Shown here: one piece after another, positions 1 to 7,973 of the stretch | How positions within the stretch are numbered: the first letter of the stretch is position 1 | Layout of the letters: the number at the start of each line of letters is the position of its first letter | Origin: Streptomyces sp. NRRL S-87 | GTDB taxonomy: Bacteria > Actinomycetota > Actinomycetes > Streptomycetales > Streptomycetaceae | Direction: 5' to 3' | Length of the DNA stretch: 21,260 nucleotides | Assembly (NCBI RefSeq): GCF_000719335.1 | Contig: NZ_JOGB01000086.1 | Location: forward strand, 1 to 21,260 | Position numbers and translations under genes: made by a program | Notes under the pieces: model-generated | Seen by the model: the letters and a program-made list of their open reading frames with translations, nothing else | Databases searched by the model: none | What the model was told of the DNA's origin: nothing

Positions 1-194
1 GGGTGCGTGGGTGCGTGGGTGGGTGGTCGGAGCGCGGGTGGGGGCGGGTTCCAGGGGGGTTGGTGGTGGGTCGGGGGCCCGGGGTGGACATCGTGCAGGA
101 TATACGGTGCAAAAGGTGCAAGGTGGGCGGTGGGGGCGCCGGGTTCGGCGATTGCGGACAGGAACCGACCGCAAGGGTGGTTAGCGTGGCCGGT
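1..194. other. G-rich left-edge intergenic region
   Basis: The first 20 bases hold four G-triplets separated by 5, 5 and 1 bases, which fits the usual G-quadruplex pattern on the + strand. A GGTGCAA direct repeat lies at about 106-122, just after a TATACG stretch that could be part of a -10 box. I find no matching -35 box, so no promoter is called. The open frame running through here into the next gene is G-rich low-complexity sequence and does not look coding. Confidence 0.35.
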
Positions 195-1373
195 ATGGAC
201 GCTACGACCCGTGCGCTCGGCCGGGCCACCCTCGCCCGCCAGCTCCTCCTCGAACGTGCCGAGACGTCCCCCGAGGACGCCGTGGCCCACCTGCTCGGCC
301 TCCAGGCCCAGAACGTGAAGCCGCCGTACTTCCAGCTCTGGTCCCGGCTGCGCGGCTTCGAGCCCGAGTCCCTGTCCGCCCTCATGGAGTCGCGCCGGGT
401 GGTCCGCATGGTCACGATGCGCTCCACCATCCACACCCACACGGCCGAGGACGCCCTCACCCTGCGCCCCCTCGTCCAGCCCGCCCGGGACCGGGAGCTC
501 ACCAACTTCCGCAAGGGCCTCGACGGCGTCGACCTCGACCGCCTGACCGAGCTCAGCCGGGCCTTCGTCGAGGCCGAGCCCCGCACCATGCAGGAGATCC
601 GCACCGAACTGCTCACCCACTGGCCCGACGCCGACCCGCCGGCCCTCTCCGTGGCCGCCCGCTGCCGGCTGCCGCTCGTCCAGGTCACCCCCCGGGGCCT
701 GTGGGGCCGCCCGGGCCAGGTACGGCTCACCACGCTGCGCTCCTGGCTCGGCCGGGACGACGACTCCGCCCTGCCCGACCCCGTCGACCCGGCGGCCCGG
801 GCCGCCCTGCTCGACCGTACGGTGCTCCGCTACCTCGGTGCCTTCGGCCCCGCCTCGGTCCAGGACATGCAGACCTGGGCCGGCCTGACCCGGCTGCGCG
901 AGGCCTTCGAACGGCTACGGCCCCGGCTGGTCGTCCTCCGCGACGAGCGCGGTACGGAGCTCTTCGACCTCCCCGACGCCCCGCGCCCCGACCCGGACGT
1001 GCCCGCGCCCCCGCGCTTCCTCCCCGAGTTCGACAACCTCCTGCTCTCCCACGCGGACCGCACCCGGATCGTCCCGGCCGACCTCAAAGGCCGGTCGTTC
1101 CAGGGGAACCAGGCGTACTGCACGCTGCTCGTCGACGGCGTGCTCGGCGGGCTGTGGCGGCTGGACACGGCCAAGGGCCCGGCCGGAAAGCCGGCCGAGC
1201 CCGCCCCCGCGGACGGCCGCGGGACCGGCGGCACCGCCACCCTCACGGTGGAACTCTTCGGCCGCGCCTCCAAGGCCCTGAAGGAGGAGATCGCCGCCGA
1301 GGGCGAGCGGTTGCTCGCCGTCATGACTCCCGCCGCCGCGCGCTCCCTGCGTTTCGGTCCGATCAGCGGCTGA
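195..1373 (+). CDS. AlkZ-like winged-helix DNA-binding protein (HTH_42 superfamily; possible DNA glycosylase)
   Basis: The 392-aa product matches the winged-helix family that contains Streptomyces AlkZ and E. coli YcaQ, glycosylases that remove bulky alkylated bases or unhook interstrand crosslinks. The N-terminal helix carries GLQAQN, giving Gln37-Ala-Gln39. As I recall, AlkZ has a catalytic Q-x-Q at the same two positions, whereas YcaQ has Q-x-D. That agreement supports the ATG at 195. A GTG at 186 has a better-placed AAGGGTGG ribosome site and would add three residues. The conserved MRSTIHTHTAED segment follows at about residues 74-85, and the C-terminal half contains FLPEFDNLLLSHADR. The gene stands alone before a 186-bp gap. 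Activity is inferred from family; many members of this superfamily are uncharacterised. Confidence 0.8.
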   Translation: MDATTRALGRATLARQLLLERAETSPEDAVAHLLGLQAQNVKPPYFQLWSRLRGFEPESLSALMESRRVVRMVTMRSTIHTHTAEDALTLRPLVQPARDRELTNFRKGLDGVDLDRLTELSRAFVEAEPRTMQEIRTELLTHWPDADPPALSVAARCRLPLVQVTPRGLWGRPGQVRLTTLRSWLGRDDDSALPDPVDPAARAALLDRTVLRYLGAFGPASVQDMQTWAGLTRLREAFERLRPRLVVLRDERGTELFDLPDAPRPDPDVPAPPRFLPEFDNLLLSHADRTRIVPADLKGRSFQGNQAYCTLLVDGVLGGLWRLDTAKGPAGKPAEPAPADGRGTGGTATLTVELFGRASKALKEEIAAEGERLLAVMTPAAARSLRFGPISG

Positions 1374-1559
1374 CGCGCCACTGGTGTGCCGGCCCGCCCA
1401 GCGGGCACGATGCCCATGATCCACCCAGCCCGCCGATCGACACTCCGGCCCCTCGCGGGGCGGAGCCCGCCGCTCGACCGTCGACGAGGGGCTGCGGCGC
1501 CCCACCCGGCGGCCCGCGGGTCCGTACGGGTCCCACCGAGACAGCAGCAGGAGTGAGCA

Positions 1560-3101
1560 GTGCGGGTTCCCATGACGGTCGCGGACTTCCTCGAACGGGC
1601 GGAGCTGGGGTTCTCCGGCAGCCCCGGCGTGATCGACGAGCCGAACCAGCCCGGTCCGCCGGTGCCGGAGTCGACGTACGGGCGGCTGGGCGACCGCGTC
1701 CGCGCCTGGCAGGCGGGCTTCGACGCGCTCGGGGTGGGTGAGGGCGAGCGGGTGGCGGTGGTCAGCCACAATTCGGCGCGGCTGCTGGAGCTGCTGTTCG
1801 CGCTGCCGATGAGCGGCCGGATCTGCGTACCCGTGAACTTCCGGCTCAAGCCGGACGAGGTCGAGTACGTGGTGCGGCAGAGCGGGGCGTCGGTCCTGCT
1901 CGTGGACCCGGAGCTGGACGAGGCGCTGGCCGGCGTCACGGTGCGGCACCGGTTCGTGCTCGGTGCCGAGACCGACACCGTGCTGATGCGGTTCGGTGTC
2001 GAGCCGCGCCCCTGGTCCCACCCGGACGAGGACGCCACCGCGACGATCAACTACACGTCAGGCACCACCGCCCGCCCCAAGGGCGTGCAGCTCACGCACC
2101 GCAACATCTGGGTCAACGGCCTGACCTTCGGCCTGCACACCCGCGTGTGGGAGCGCGACGTCTACATGCACACGCTGCCGATGTTCCACTGCAACGGCTG
2201 GGGCATGCCGTACGTGATGGCCGGACTCGGCGTCAAGCAGGTGGTCCTGCGCAAGGTCGACGGCGCGGAGATCCTGCGCCGGGTCGACGAGCACGGCGTC
2301 ACCCTGATGTGCGGCGCGCCCGCGGTGTGGAACGCGGTCCTCGACGCCGCGGCCTCCTGGGAGGGCGAGATCCCCGGCCGCGACCGGGTGCGGATCGTCT
2401 GCGCGGGAGCCCCGCCGCCGAGCCGGACGATCCAGCGGGTGGGCGAGGAGCTGGGCTGGGAGTTCACCCAGATCTACGGCCTGACGGAGACCTCGCCGCT
2501 GCTCACCTTCAACCGGATCCGGCCGGGCGACGCGGACCTGCCGCCCGAGCAGCGGGCCCGCAAGCTGTCCCGCGCGGGTCTGCCGGCGCTCGGCGTCAAG
2601 CTGAAGGTGTCCGAGGAGGGGGAGGTCCTGGCGCGCTCGAACGTCGTCCTGGACGGCTACTGGGAGAAGCCCGAGGAGACCGCGGCGGCGCTCCGGGACG
2701 GCTGGTTCCACACCGGCGACGGTGGCACGGTGGACGAGGCCGACGGCCACCTGACGATCTCCGACCGCAAGAAGGACGTGATCATCACCGGTGGCGAGAA
2801 CGTGTCGTCGATCGAGGTGGAGGACACGATCTTCAGCCACCCTGCGGTCGCGGAGGTCGCCGTCATCGGGGTCCCGCACGAGAAGTGGGGCGAGACGATC
2901 AAGGCCCTGGTGGTCCTCGCGGAGGGCGCGACGGCTGACGAGGCCGAGATCATCGCGTACTGCAAGCAGCGCATGGCCGGTTACAAGGCGCCGACCTCGG
3001 TGGAGTTCCGCGAGGTCATCCCGCGCACGGCCACCGGGAAGATCCAGAAGTTCAAGCTGCGCGAGCCGTACTGGGCCGGGCTGGACCGCGGGGTCAACTG
3101 A
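1560..3101 (+). CDS. Acyl-CoA synthetase (AMP-dependent ligase, FadD-like)
   Basis: This 513-aa adenylate-forming ligase should activate a carboxylic acid, probably a fatty acid, as acyl-AMP and then acyl-CoA. All core motifs are present in order: the phosphate-binding YTSGTTARPKGV at about residues 163-176, YGLTETSP at about 304-311, GWFHTGDGG at about 381-389, DRKKDVIITGGENVSSIE at about 402-419, and the catalytic lysine in PRTATGKIQKF near 492. The GTG start is chosen because AGGAG lies 6 bp upstream; the in-frame ATG at 1572 is 18 bp from that site. The length is normal for the family. Substrate cannot be read from the sequence. It is followed by a minisatellite and faces the convergent peroxidase gene. 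I see no sign that it belongs to the purine pathway. Confidence 0.9.
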   Translation: MRVPMTVADFLERAELGFSGSPGVIDEPNQPGPPVPESTYGRLGDRVRAWQAGFDALGVGEGERVAVVSHNSARLLELLFALPMSGRICVPVNFRLKPDEVEYVVRQSGASVLLVDPELDEALAGVTVRHRFVLGAETDTVLMRFGVEPRPWSHPDEDATATINYTSGTTARPKGVQLTHRNIWVNGLTFGLHTRVWERDVYMHTLPMFHCNGWGMPYVMAGLGVKQVVLRKVDGAEILRRVDEHGVTLMCGAPAVWNAVLDAAASWEGEIPGRDRVRIVCAGAPPPSRTIQRVGEELGWEFTQIYGLTETSPLLTFNRIRPGDADLPPEQRARKLSRAGLPALGVKLKVSEEGEVLARSNVVLDGYWEKPEETAAALRDGWFHTGDGGTVDEADGHLTISDRKKDVIITGGENVSSIEVEDTIFSHPAVAEVAVIGVPHEKWGETIKALVVLAEGATADEAEIIAYCKQRMAGYKAPTSVEFREVIPRTATGKIQKFKLREPYWAGLDRGVN

Positions 3102-3129
3102 GGCCCGCTCCCCCGCGGGGCCGCCGCGC

Positions 3130-3229
3130 GCGAGCGGCGGCCCCACGGGAGCGGCGGCCCCCCGGGAGCGGCTGCCCCGCGGGAGCGGCGGTCCGCGGGA
3201 GCGGCGGCCCCGCGGGAGCGGTGGTCCGC
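3130..3229. repeat. Minisatellite, six 16-17 bp units
   Basis: Six consecutive copies of GGGAGCGGCGGCCCCGC (16 or 17 bp, with a few substitutions) fill most of the gap between the convergent acyl-CoA ligase and peroxidase genes. The units start at 3130, 3147, 3164, 3181, 3197 and 3214. No separate terminator is obvious. Each unit could fold weakly on itself, so the array may serve as a shared termination zone. That role is a guess. Confidence 0.8.
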
Positions 3230-3237
3230 GCCGCCGA

Positions 3238-3726
3238 TCAGGCCGGCAGGACCGCCTCGATGGCGGTGACGACCTCGTCCGACTCGGGGTCGGTGCGCGG
3301 CCGGAAGCGGTTCACGACCTGGCCGTCAGGTGAGATCAGGAACTTCTCGAAGTTCCACTGGACGTCGCCGGCCTCGCCGTCCGCGTCCGGCGTCTTGACG
3401 AGCTCGACGAACAGCGGGTGCCTGTTCTCGCCGTTGACCTCGCTCTTCTCCAGCATCGGGAAGGTCACGCCGAAGCCGGCCGCGCAGAAGGTCTGGATGT
3501 CCTCGGCCGTGCCCGGCTCCTGGCCGCCGAACTGGTTGCACGGCACGCCGATGACGGTGAAGCCCTTCTCGGCGTACTTGAACTGGAGCCGCGCGAGGCC
3601 CGAGTACTGCGGGGTGAGGCCGCACTGGGACGCCGTGTTCACGACCAGGACGGCCTTGCCCTTGTACGGCGCCAGGCTGGTGGGCTCGTCGGACAGGGTG
3701 GTCAGGGGGATGTCGTACAGGCTCAA
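3238..3726 (-). CDS. Glutathione-peroxidase-family peroxidase (probably thioredoxin-dependent)
   Basis: The 162-aa product is a short, monomer-type GPx. The catalytic tetrad is visible: Cys35 in NTASQCGLTPQY, Gln69 in CNQFGGQEPG, and Trp124-Asn125 in QWNF. A second cysteine, Cys81 in FCAAGFGVTFPM, matches the resolving cysteine of yeast Gpx3 (Cys36/Cys82 there), which points to thioredoxin rather than glutathione as reductant. This fits actinobacteria, which lack glutathione. I place the start at a TTG (codon 3724-3726) with GAGGAG 5 bp upstream, giving the usual MSLYDIPL N-terminus. The longer frame from 3765 adds residues not seen in the family. It would reduce hydroperoxides in the cytoplasm. 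Confidence 0.9.
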   Translation of the reverse strand: MSLYDIPLTTLSDEPTSLAPYKGKAVLVVNTASQCGLTPQYSGLARLQFKYAEKGFTVIGVPCNQFGGQEPGTAEDIQTFCAAGFGVTFPMLEKSEVNGENRHPLFVELVKTPDADGEAGDVQWNFEKFLISPDGQVVNRFRPRTDPESDEVVTAIEAVLPA

Positions 3727-3801
3727 GACGTCTCCTCGGCAGGACGGGCGTGTGCCGTCGATCATGCCCCATCAGCGCGCCGGGCCCGGCACCCCCCGGG
3801 T

Positions 3802-4878
3802 CTAGGCTCCCTTCGCGACGAGTGCGTCGGCCGGGTCGTTCACCGGCTGCGGGGACCCGGTCAGGTCCATGACGAACAGCGGTATGCCCAGCTCGTCGGC
3901 CCGTGCCCGGGCCGCCTCCGTGTAGCCGGCCAGGGCGAAGTACGCACTGGTCGCGGAGGCGGTCAGGCCGTTCAGCCACACGCACTCCACCGCCCGCAGG
4001 TCCGCCGGCGCGGTGGTCGGGTCCACCTGCGCGACCAGCCCCGGGGCCCGCAGGTCCACCACCTCGGAAGGGATGGGCCGGGCGTCAGGCTGGCGCACGT
4101 CGCGGAAGCCGAGCCAGCGCAGGTAGAGCGCGGCGGCCGACACGGCGTCCCGGGCGGTACGGATGGTCAGCGGGCGGAAGGCGGGCCGCGGGACCGGCAC
4201 CCCCGCCGGGCCGGAGGGCGTCCCGGCGGACCGGCCGTCGGGTGCGGGGGCTCCCCGGGGCGTCGTACGCGCGTCCTGGCCGGTACCGGCGGCAGCGGCG
4301 GTCGGCGCGCCCCGCCCCGGCCCCGTACCGCCGCCGGGGTCCGTGCCGGCACCGGGGCCCGTACCGGAGGCGCCCGCCCCGCCCGGCGCCGCCGCCACCT
4401 CCGCCGCGGAATCCGTCCCGGACGGGGAGCCGGAGGCCGCACCGGCCCCGGCACCGGAGGCCGCCCCGGACGCCGGGCCGGACGCCGGGCCGGACGCCGC
4501 ACCCGAGGGGCCGCCGACGGCCGGCCCGTGAACCGCCCCGGAGGCAGCCCCCGAAACCGCCCCGGAAGCCCCGCCGGGTGCGCCGGCGCCCTGCTCCTCG
4601 CTCCCCGGCGGCCGGACCGCCAGCCGCACCACCGTTCCGCACGAGCAGCCCACCTCCGGCTGCGGCCAGTGGTCCTCGCGCCCGCACGACGGGCACCGCA
4701 CCGCGACCCACGTGTCGTCCCAGTTGCGGTGCGTCAGCGGGACCGGAGCGGCCACCGGGTCGAGCGGCGGCGTGACCGGCGAGCCGCAGGCGCACGGGAA
4801 GACCGGTGGCACGTACGTGTTCTCGCGCCCGCACGCCGGACAGCGCACCGGAAACGTCTCGCCCACCCTGGCCGCCAT
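3802..4878 (-). CDS. Two-zinc-ribbon protein with low-complexity linker and possible degenerate Mrr-like domain
   Basis: I do not recognise a named family. The 358-aa product has three parts. Residues 11-82 hold two near-identical zinc ribbons, each CxxC-x12-CxC (Cys13/16/29/31 and Cys62/65/78/80). Residues about 95-230 are a Gly/Ala/Ser/Pro-rich linker with repeated ASGA and SGP blocks. Residues about 233-358 form a compact alpha/beta domain ending in ARADELGIPLFVMDL. That last domain resembles the core of Mrr-type restriction endonucleases (acidic residue, QxK, later hydrophobic strand), but the expected QxK reads QVD, so catalysis is doubtful. The ATG at 4878 has GGAGGT upstream; the frame could extend to 4950 without a good ribosome site. 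It lies back to back with gcl, 256 bp away. Function unknown. Confidence 0.7.
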   Translation of the reverse strand: MAARVGETFPVRCPACGRENTYVPPVFPCACGSPVTPPLDPVAAPVPLTHRNWDDTWVAVRCPSCGREDHWPQPEVGCSCGTVVRLAVRPPGSEEQGAGAPGGASGAVSGAASGAVHGPAVGGPSGAASGPASGPASGAASGAGAGAASGSPSGTDSAAEVAAAPGGAGASGTGPGAGTDPGGGTGPGRGAPTAAAAGTGQDARTTPRGAPAPDGRSAGTPSGPAGVPVPRPAFRPLTIRTARDAVSAAALYLRWLGFRDVRQPDARPIPSEVVDLRAPGLVAQVDPTTAPADLRAVECVWLNGLTASATSAYFALAGYTEAARARADELGIPLFVMDLTGSPQPVNDPADALVAKGA

Positions 4879-5023
4879 ACCTGCCCCACCTCCGCTTGCG
4901 CGGCCGCCTGCCGGCGGACCGGTCGTCGCTGTGCGTACTCCATCGTCCACGACGCGCGACGAGGCGGGTGCCCGGTCGCCGGGATTCGTGCAAACGACGG
5001 GGCCTTACGCGGCTTTTGGTGGC

Positions 5024-5038
5024 TTCCGGTGTCCGGAC
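5024..5038. promoter_or_regulatory. Upstream operator-like site of gcl (site 3)
   Basis: TTCCGGTGTCCGGAC has arms TTCCG and CGGAC around 5 bp, one base away from the TTCCG-N5-CGGAA sites downstream. It lies 5 bp before the -35 box of gcl, so a bound regulator could touch RNA polymerase or loop to the downstream sites. Its centre is 51 bp from site 1 and 72 bp from site 2. Confidence 0.5.
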
Positions 5039-5043
5039 GCGCC

Positions 5044-5073
5044 TTGACGGCCTCGGGACTCGCCTCCTAGATT
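5044..5073 (+). promoter_or_regulatory. gcl promoter (-35 TTGACG, 18 bp, -10 TAGATT)
   Basis: TTGACG at 5044-5049 and TAGATT at 5068-5073 are separated by 18 bp, a good match to the vegetative sigma-factor consensus of Streptomyces. Transcription should begin near 5080, inside operator site 1, leaving a leader of about 55 nt before the gcl ATG. Confidence 0.65.
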
Positions 5074-5074
5074 G

Positions 5075-5110
5075 TTTCGTATAGCAGAACTGAACTTCCG
5101 GATGCCGGAA
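5075..5110. promoter_or_regulatory. Tandem operator pair of gcl (IclR/AllR-like)
   Basis: Two 15-bp sites lie head to tail, centre to centre 21 bp. Site 1 (5075-5089, TTTCGTATAGCAGAA) is imperfect and begins one base after the -10 box. Site 2 (5096-5110, TTCCGGATGCCGGAA) is a perfect palindrome with six-base arms. The same layout occurs at hyi, and in weaker form at katA. S. coelicolor is known to control allantoin and glyoxylate genes with AllR, an IclR-family regulator; assigning these sites to it is inference. Confidence 0.65.
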
Positions 5111-5134
5111 AAAGCCTGATCGCAGGAGTGCCAG

Positions 5135-6922
<1,788 letters not shown>

Positions 6923-6971
6923 CCGCACACGTGAGGTCCTGAGACCCTGCCCTCTCGGGACCTCGCACCAC

Positions 6972-7015
6972 AGAACGACCCCCGCCCTTCGCTCCGGAGG
7001 GGCGGGGGTCGTTCT
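6972..7015 (+). terminator. gcl terminator
   Basis: A perfect 16-bp stem (6972-6987 with 7000-7015, AGAACGACCCCCGCCC and its complement) encloses a 12-base loop 49 bp after the gcl stop codon. It is followed by GGTTT, a weak T tract typical of Streptomyces. Confidence 0.85.
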
Positions 7016-7233
7016 GGTTTGGGGGGAGGGGGCGCGGAGGTGCATGGGGCCGGCTCTCAGTTCGTGCAGCGGGCTGTGGGGGGGGCGTTGTTCGTGCGCA
7101 GGTGTCCCGGCCGTCGTGGGGCTCTGTGGGGATGGTTGTACGGTGCCGGCGCGGCCGGGGGTGGGATCGGGCGCCGCAGCTCCGGCCCGCCTTGTGCCAG
7201 GGCCCGCTGGGGTGGGGCGCCGCTGTGCCGCGG

Positions 7234-7360
7234 GTGGGCTGCGGCCCGTCGGTTGCGGGGTGGGCTGCGGTCCGCCGGTCGGGGGCTGGGCTACGGCCCA
7301 TCGGTCGGGGGTGGGCTGGGGCCCGTCGGTCGGGGGCCAGGTACGCCCCGTCGGGCGGGC
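7234..7360. repeat. Imperfect minisatellite, about five 25-26 bp units
   Basis: Units of the form GTGGGCTGCGGCCCGTCGG plus a G-rich tail begin at 7234, 7260, 7286, 7311 and 7336. The first four are clearly related; the fifth has diverged. The array lies in non-coding sequence and has no resemblance to a CRISPR, since there are no spacers. Confidence 0.6.
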
Positions 7361-7549
7361 TTCTGCGGCGTGCCCCGGTCGGGTGTGCGGGGCCGGCCTC
7401 GGGTTGGGCTCGCTTCGGGGTCGGCCTTCCCGTGGTGTGTGGTTCCCTCGGCGCTTGACAGGGGTGGCCTGCAGGCCTCCCCCCAGGGCTGCGGGAGCTG
7501 CGACGGCGCCTACGACTCCACGCCCTGTACATGCGCAGGCACACGGCAG

Positions 7550-7585
7550 AGCGCCGGGTCACGGGACCGTCCGTGACCCGGCGCT
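7550..7585. terminator. Perfect 15-bp hairpin, likely transcription terminator
   Basis: AGCGCCGGGTCACGG (7550-7564) is exactly complementary to 7571-7585 across a 6-base loop. Being symmetrical and lacking a T tract, it could stop transcription in either direction between the convergent genes gcl and katA. No adjacent gene clearly needs it, so it may mark the end of a transcript not visible as an ORF. Confidence 0.55.
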
Positions 7586-7700
7586 CGGCCTGGGTGATGA
7601 TGACCGCCCGACGGAACGAGGCTGGCGCGACAGGACGTTCGCACCGCCGGGCGGGGTTTGTGGGTCGGGAGGTTCCTCCGGCGCCCGAGGGCGCGGGGAT

Positions 7701-7751
7701 CGCTCCTTATATACAGGGGGCTCTGTGCGTGGCCCCTGTATATAAGGAGCG
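7701..7751. repeat. Perfect 19-bp inverted repeat with TATATA-containing arms
   Basis: CGCTCCTTATATACAGGGG (7701-7719) and its exact complement (7733-7751) flank 13 bases. The arms contain TTATATA, which is strikingly A/T-rich for this genome. The structure would make a strong hairpin in either transcript, but it also resembles a paired protein-binding site. No gene starts next to it. Confidence 0.7.
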
Positions 7752-7923
7752 GCTGGGACCGTGGCGGCGAGCGACGGGAGTCCCGGTGTCCGTCCCCCTC
7801 AGGTCAAGGGACGGGCCTTTGGACGCCCATTACCACCGCACTGGCTCGCAAGCCGCCACGGTCCTCGTCCTGAACCCGTAACCGACGAACCACCCCTCAT
7901 CCGGGTCCGCGGTGCCGGGCTCA

Positions 7924-7960
7924 GCGCCTGGATCCTGACCTCCCGTCAGGTCCCAGGCGC
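7924..7960 (-). terminator. katA terminator
   Basis: Arms 7924-7939 and 7945-7960 pair at 14 of 16 positions around a 5-base loop, 13 bp beyond the katA stop codon. The position and strength fit a rho-independent-type terminator for the catalase transcript, without a long T tract. Confidence 0.75.
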
Positions 7961-7973
7961 GGCCTGGATGGGC

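Larger units (their letters stand above)
7016..7923. other. Gene-free stretch between convergent gcl and katA
   Basis: About 0.9 kb separates the gcl terminator from the katA terminator. Open frames here (for example 7044-7745 and 7019-7576) encode Gly/Arg/Pro/Cys-rich low-complexity sequence without a ribosome site or family resemblance, so I call none of them. The stretch holds an imperfect 26-bp minisatellite, two long inverted repeats (7550-7585, 7701-7751), and a 12-bp palindrome, GGCCTGCAGGCC, at 7466-7477. A TTGACA at 7455 has no -10 partner. Confidence 0.6.

Noticed and set aside
1374..1559. Terminator of the AlkZ-like gene
   Set aside because: Only short 6-bp GC hairpins such as GCCCGC/GCGGGC are present. 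They are expected by chance in this composition.
7455..7477. Promoter starting with TTGACA in the gcl-katA gap
   Set aside because: No TANNNT hexamer lies 16-19 bp downstream; that position is a run of C.
7044..7745. 233-codon open frame in the gcl-katA gap
   Set aside because: It is low-complexity and Cys/Gly/Pro-rich, partly encoded by repeats, crosses a perfect terminator-like hairpin, and has no ribosome site.
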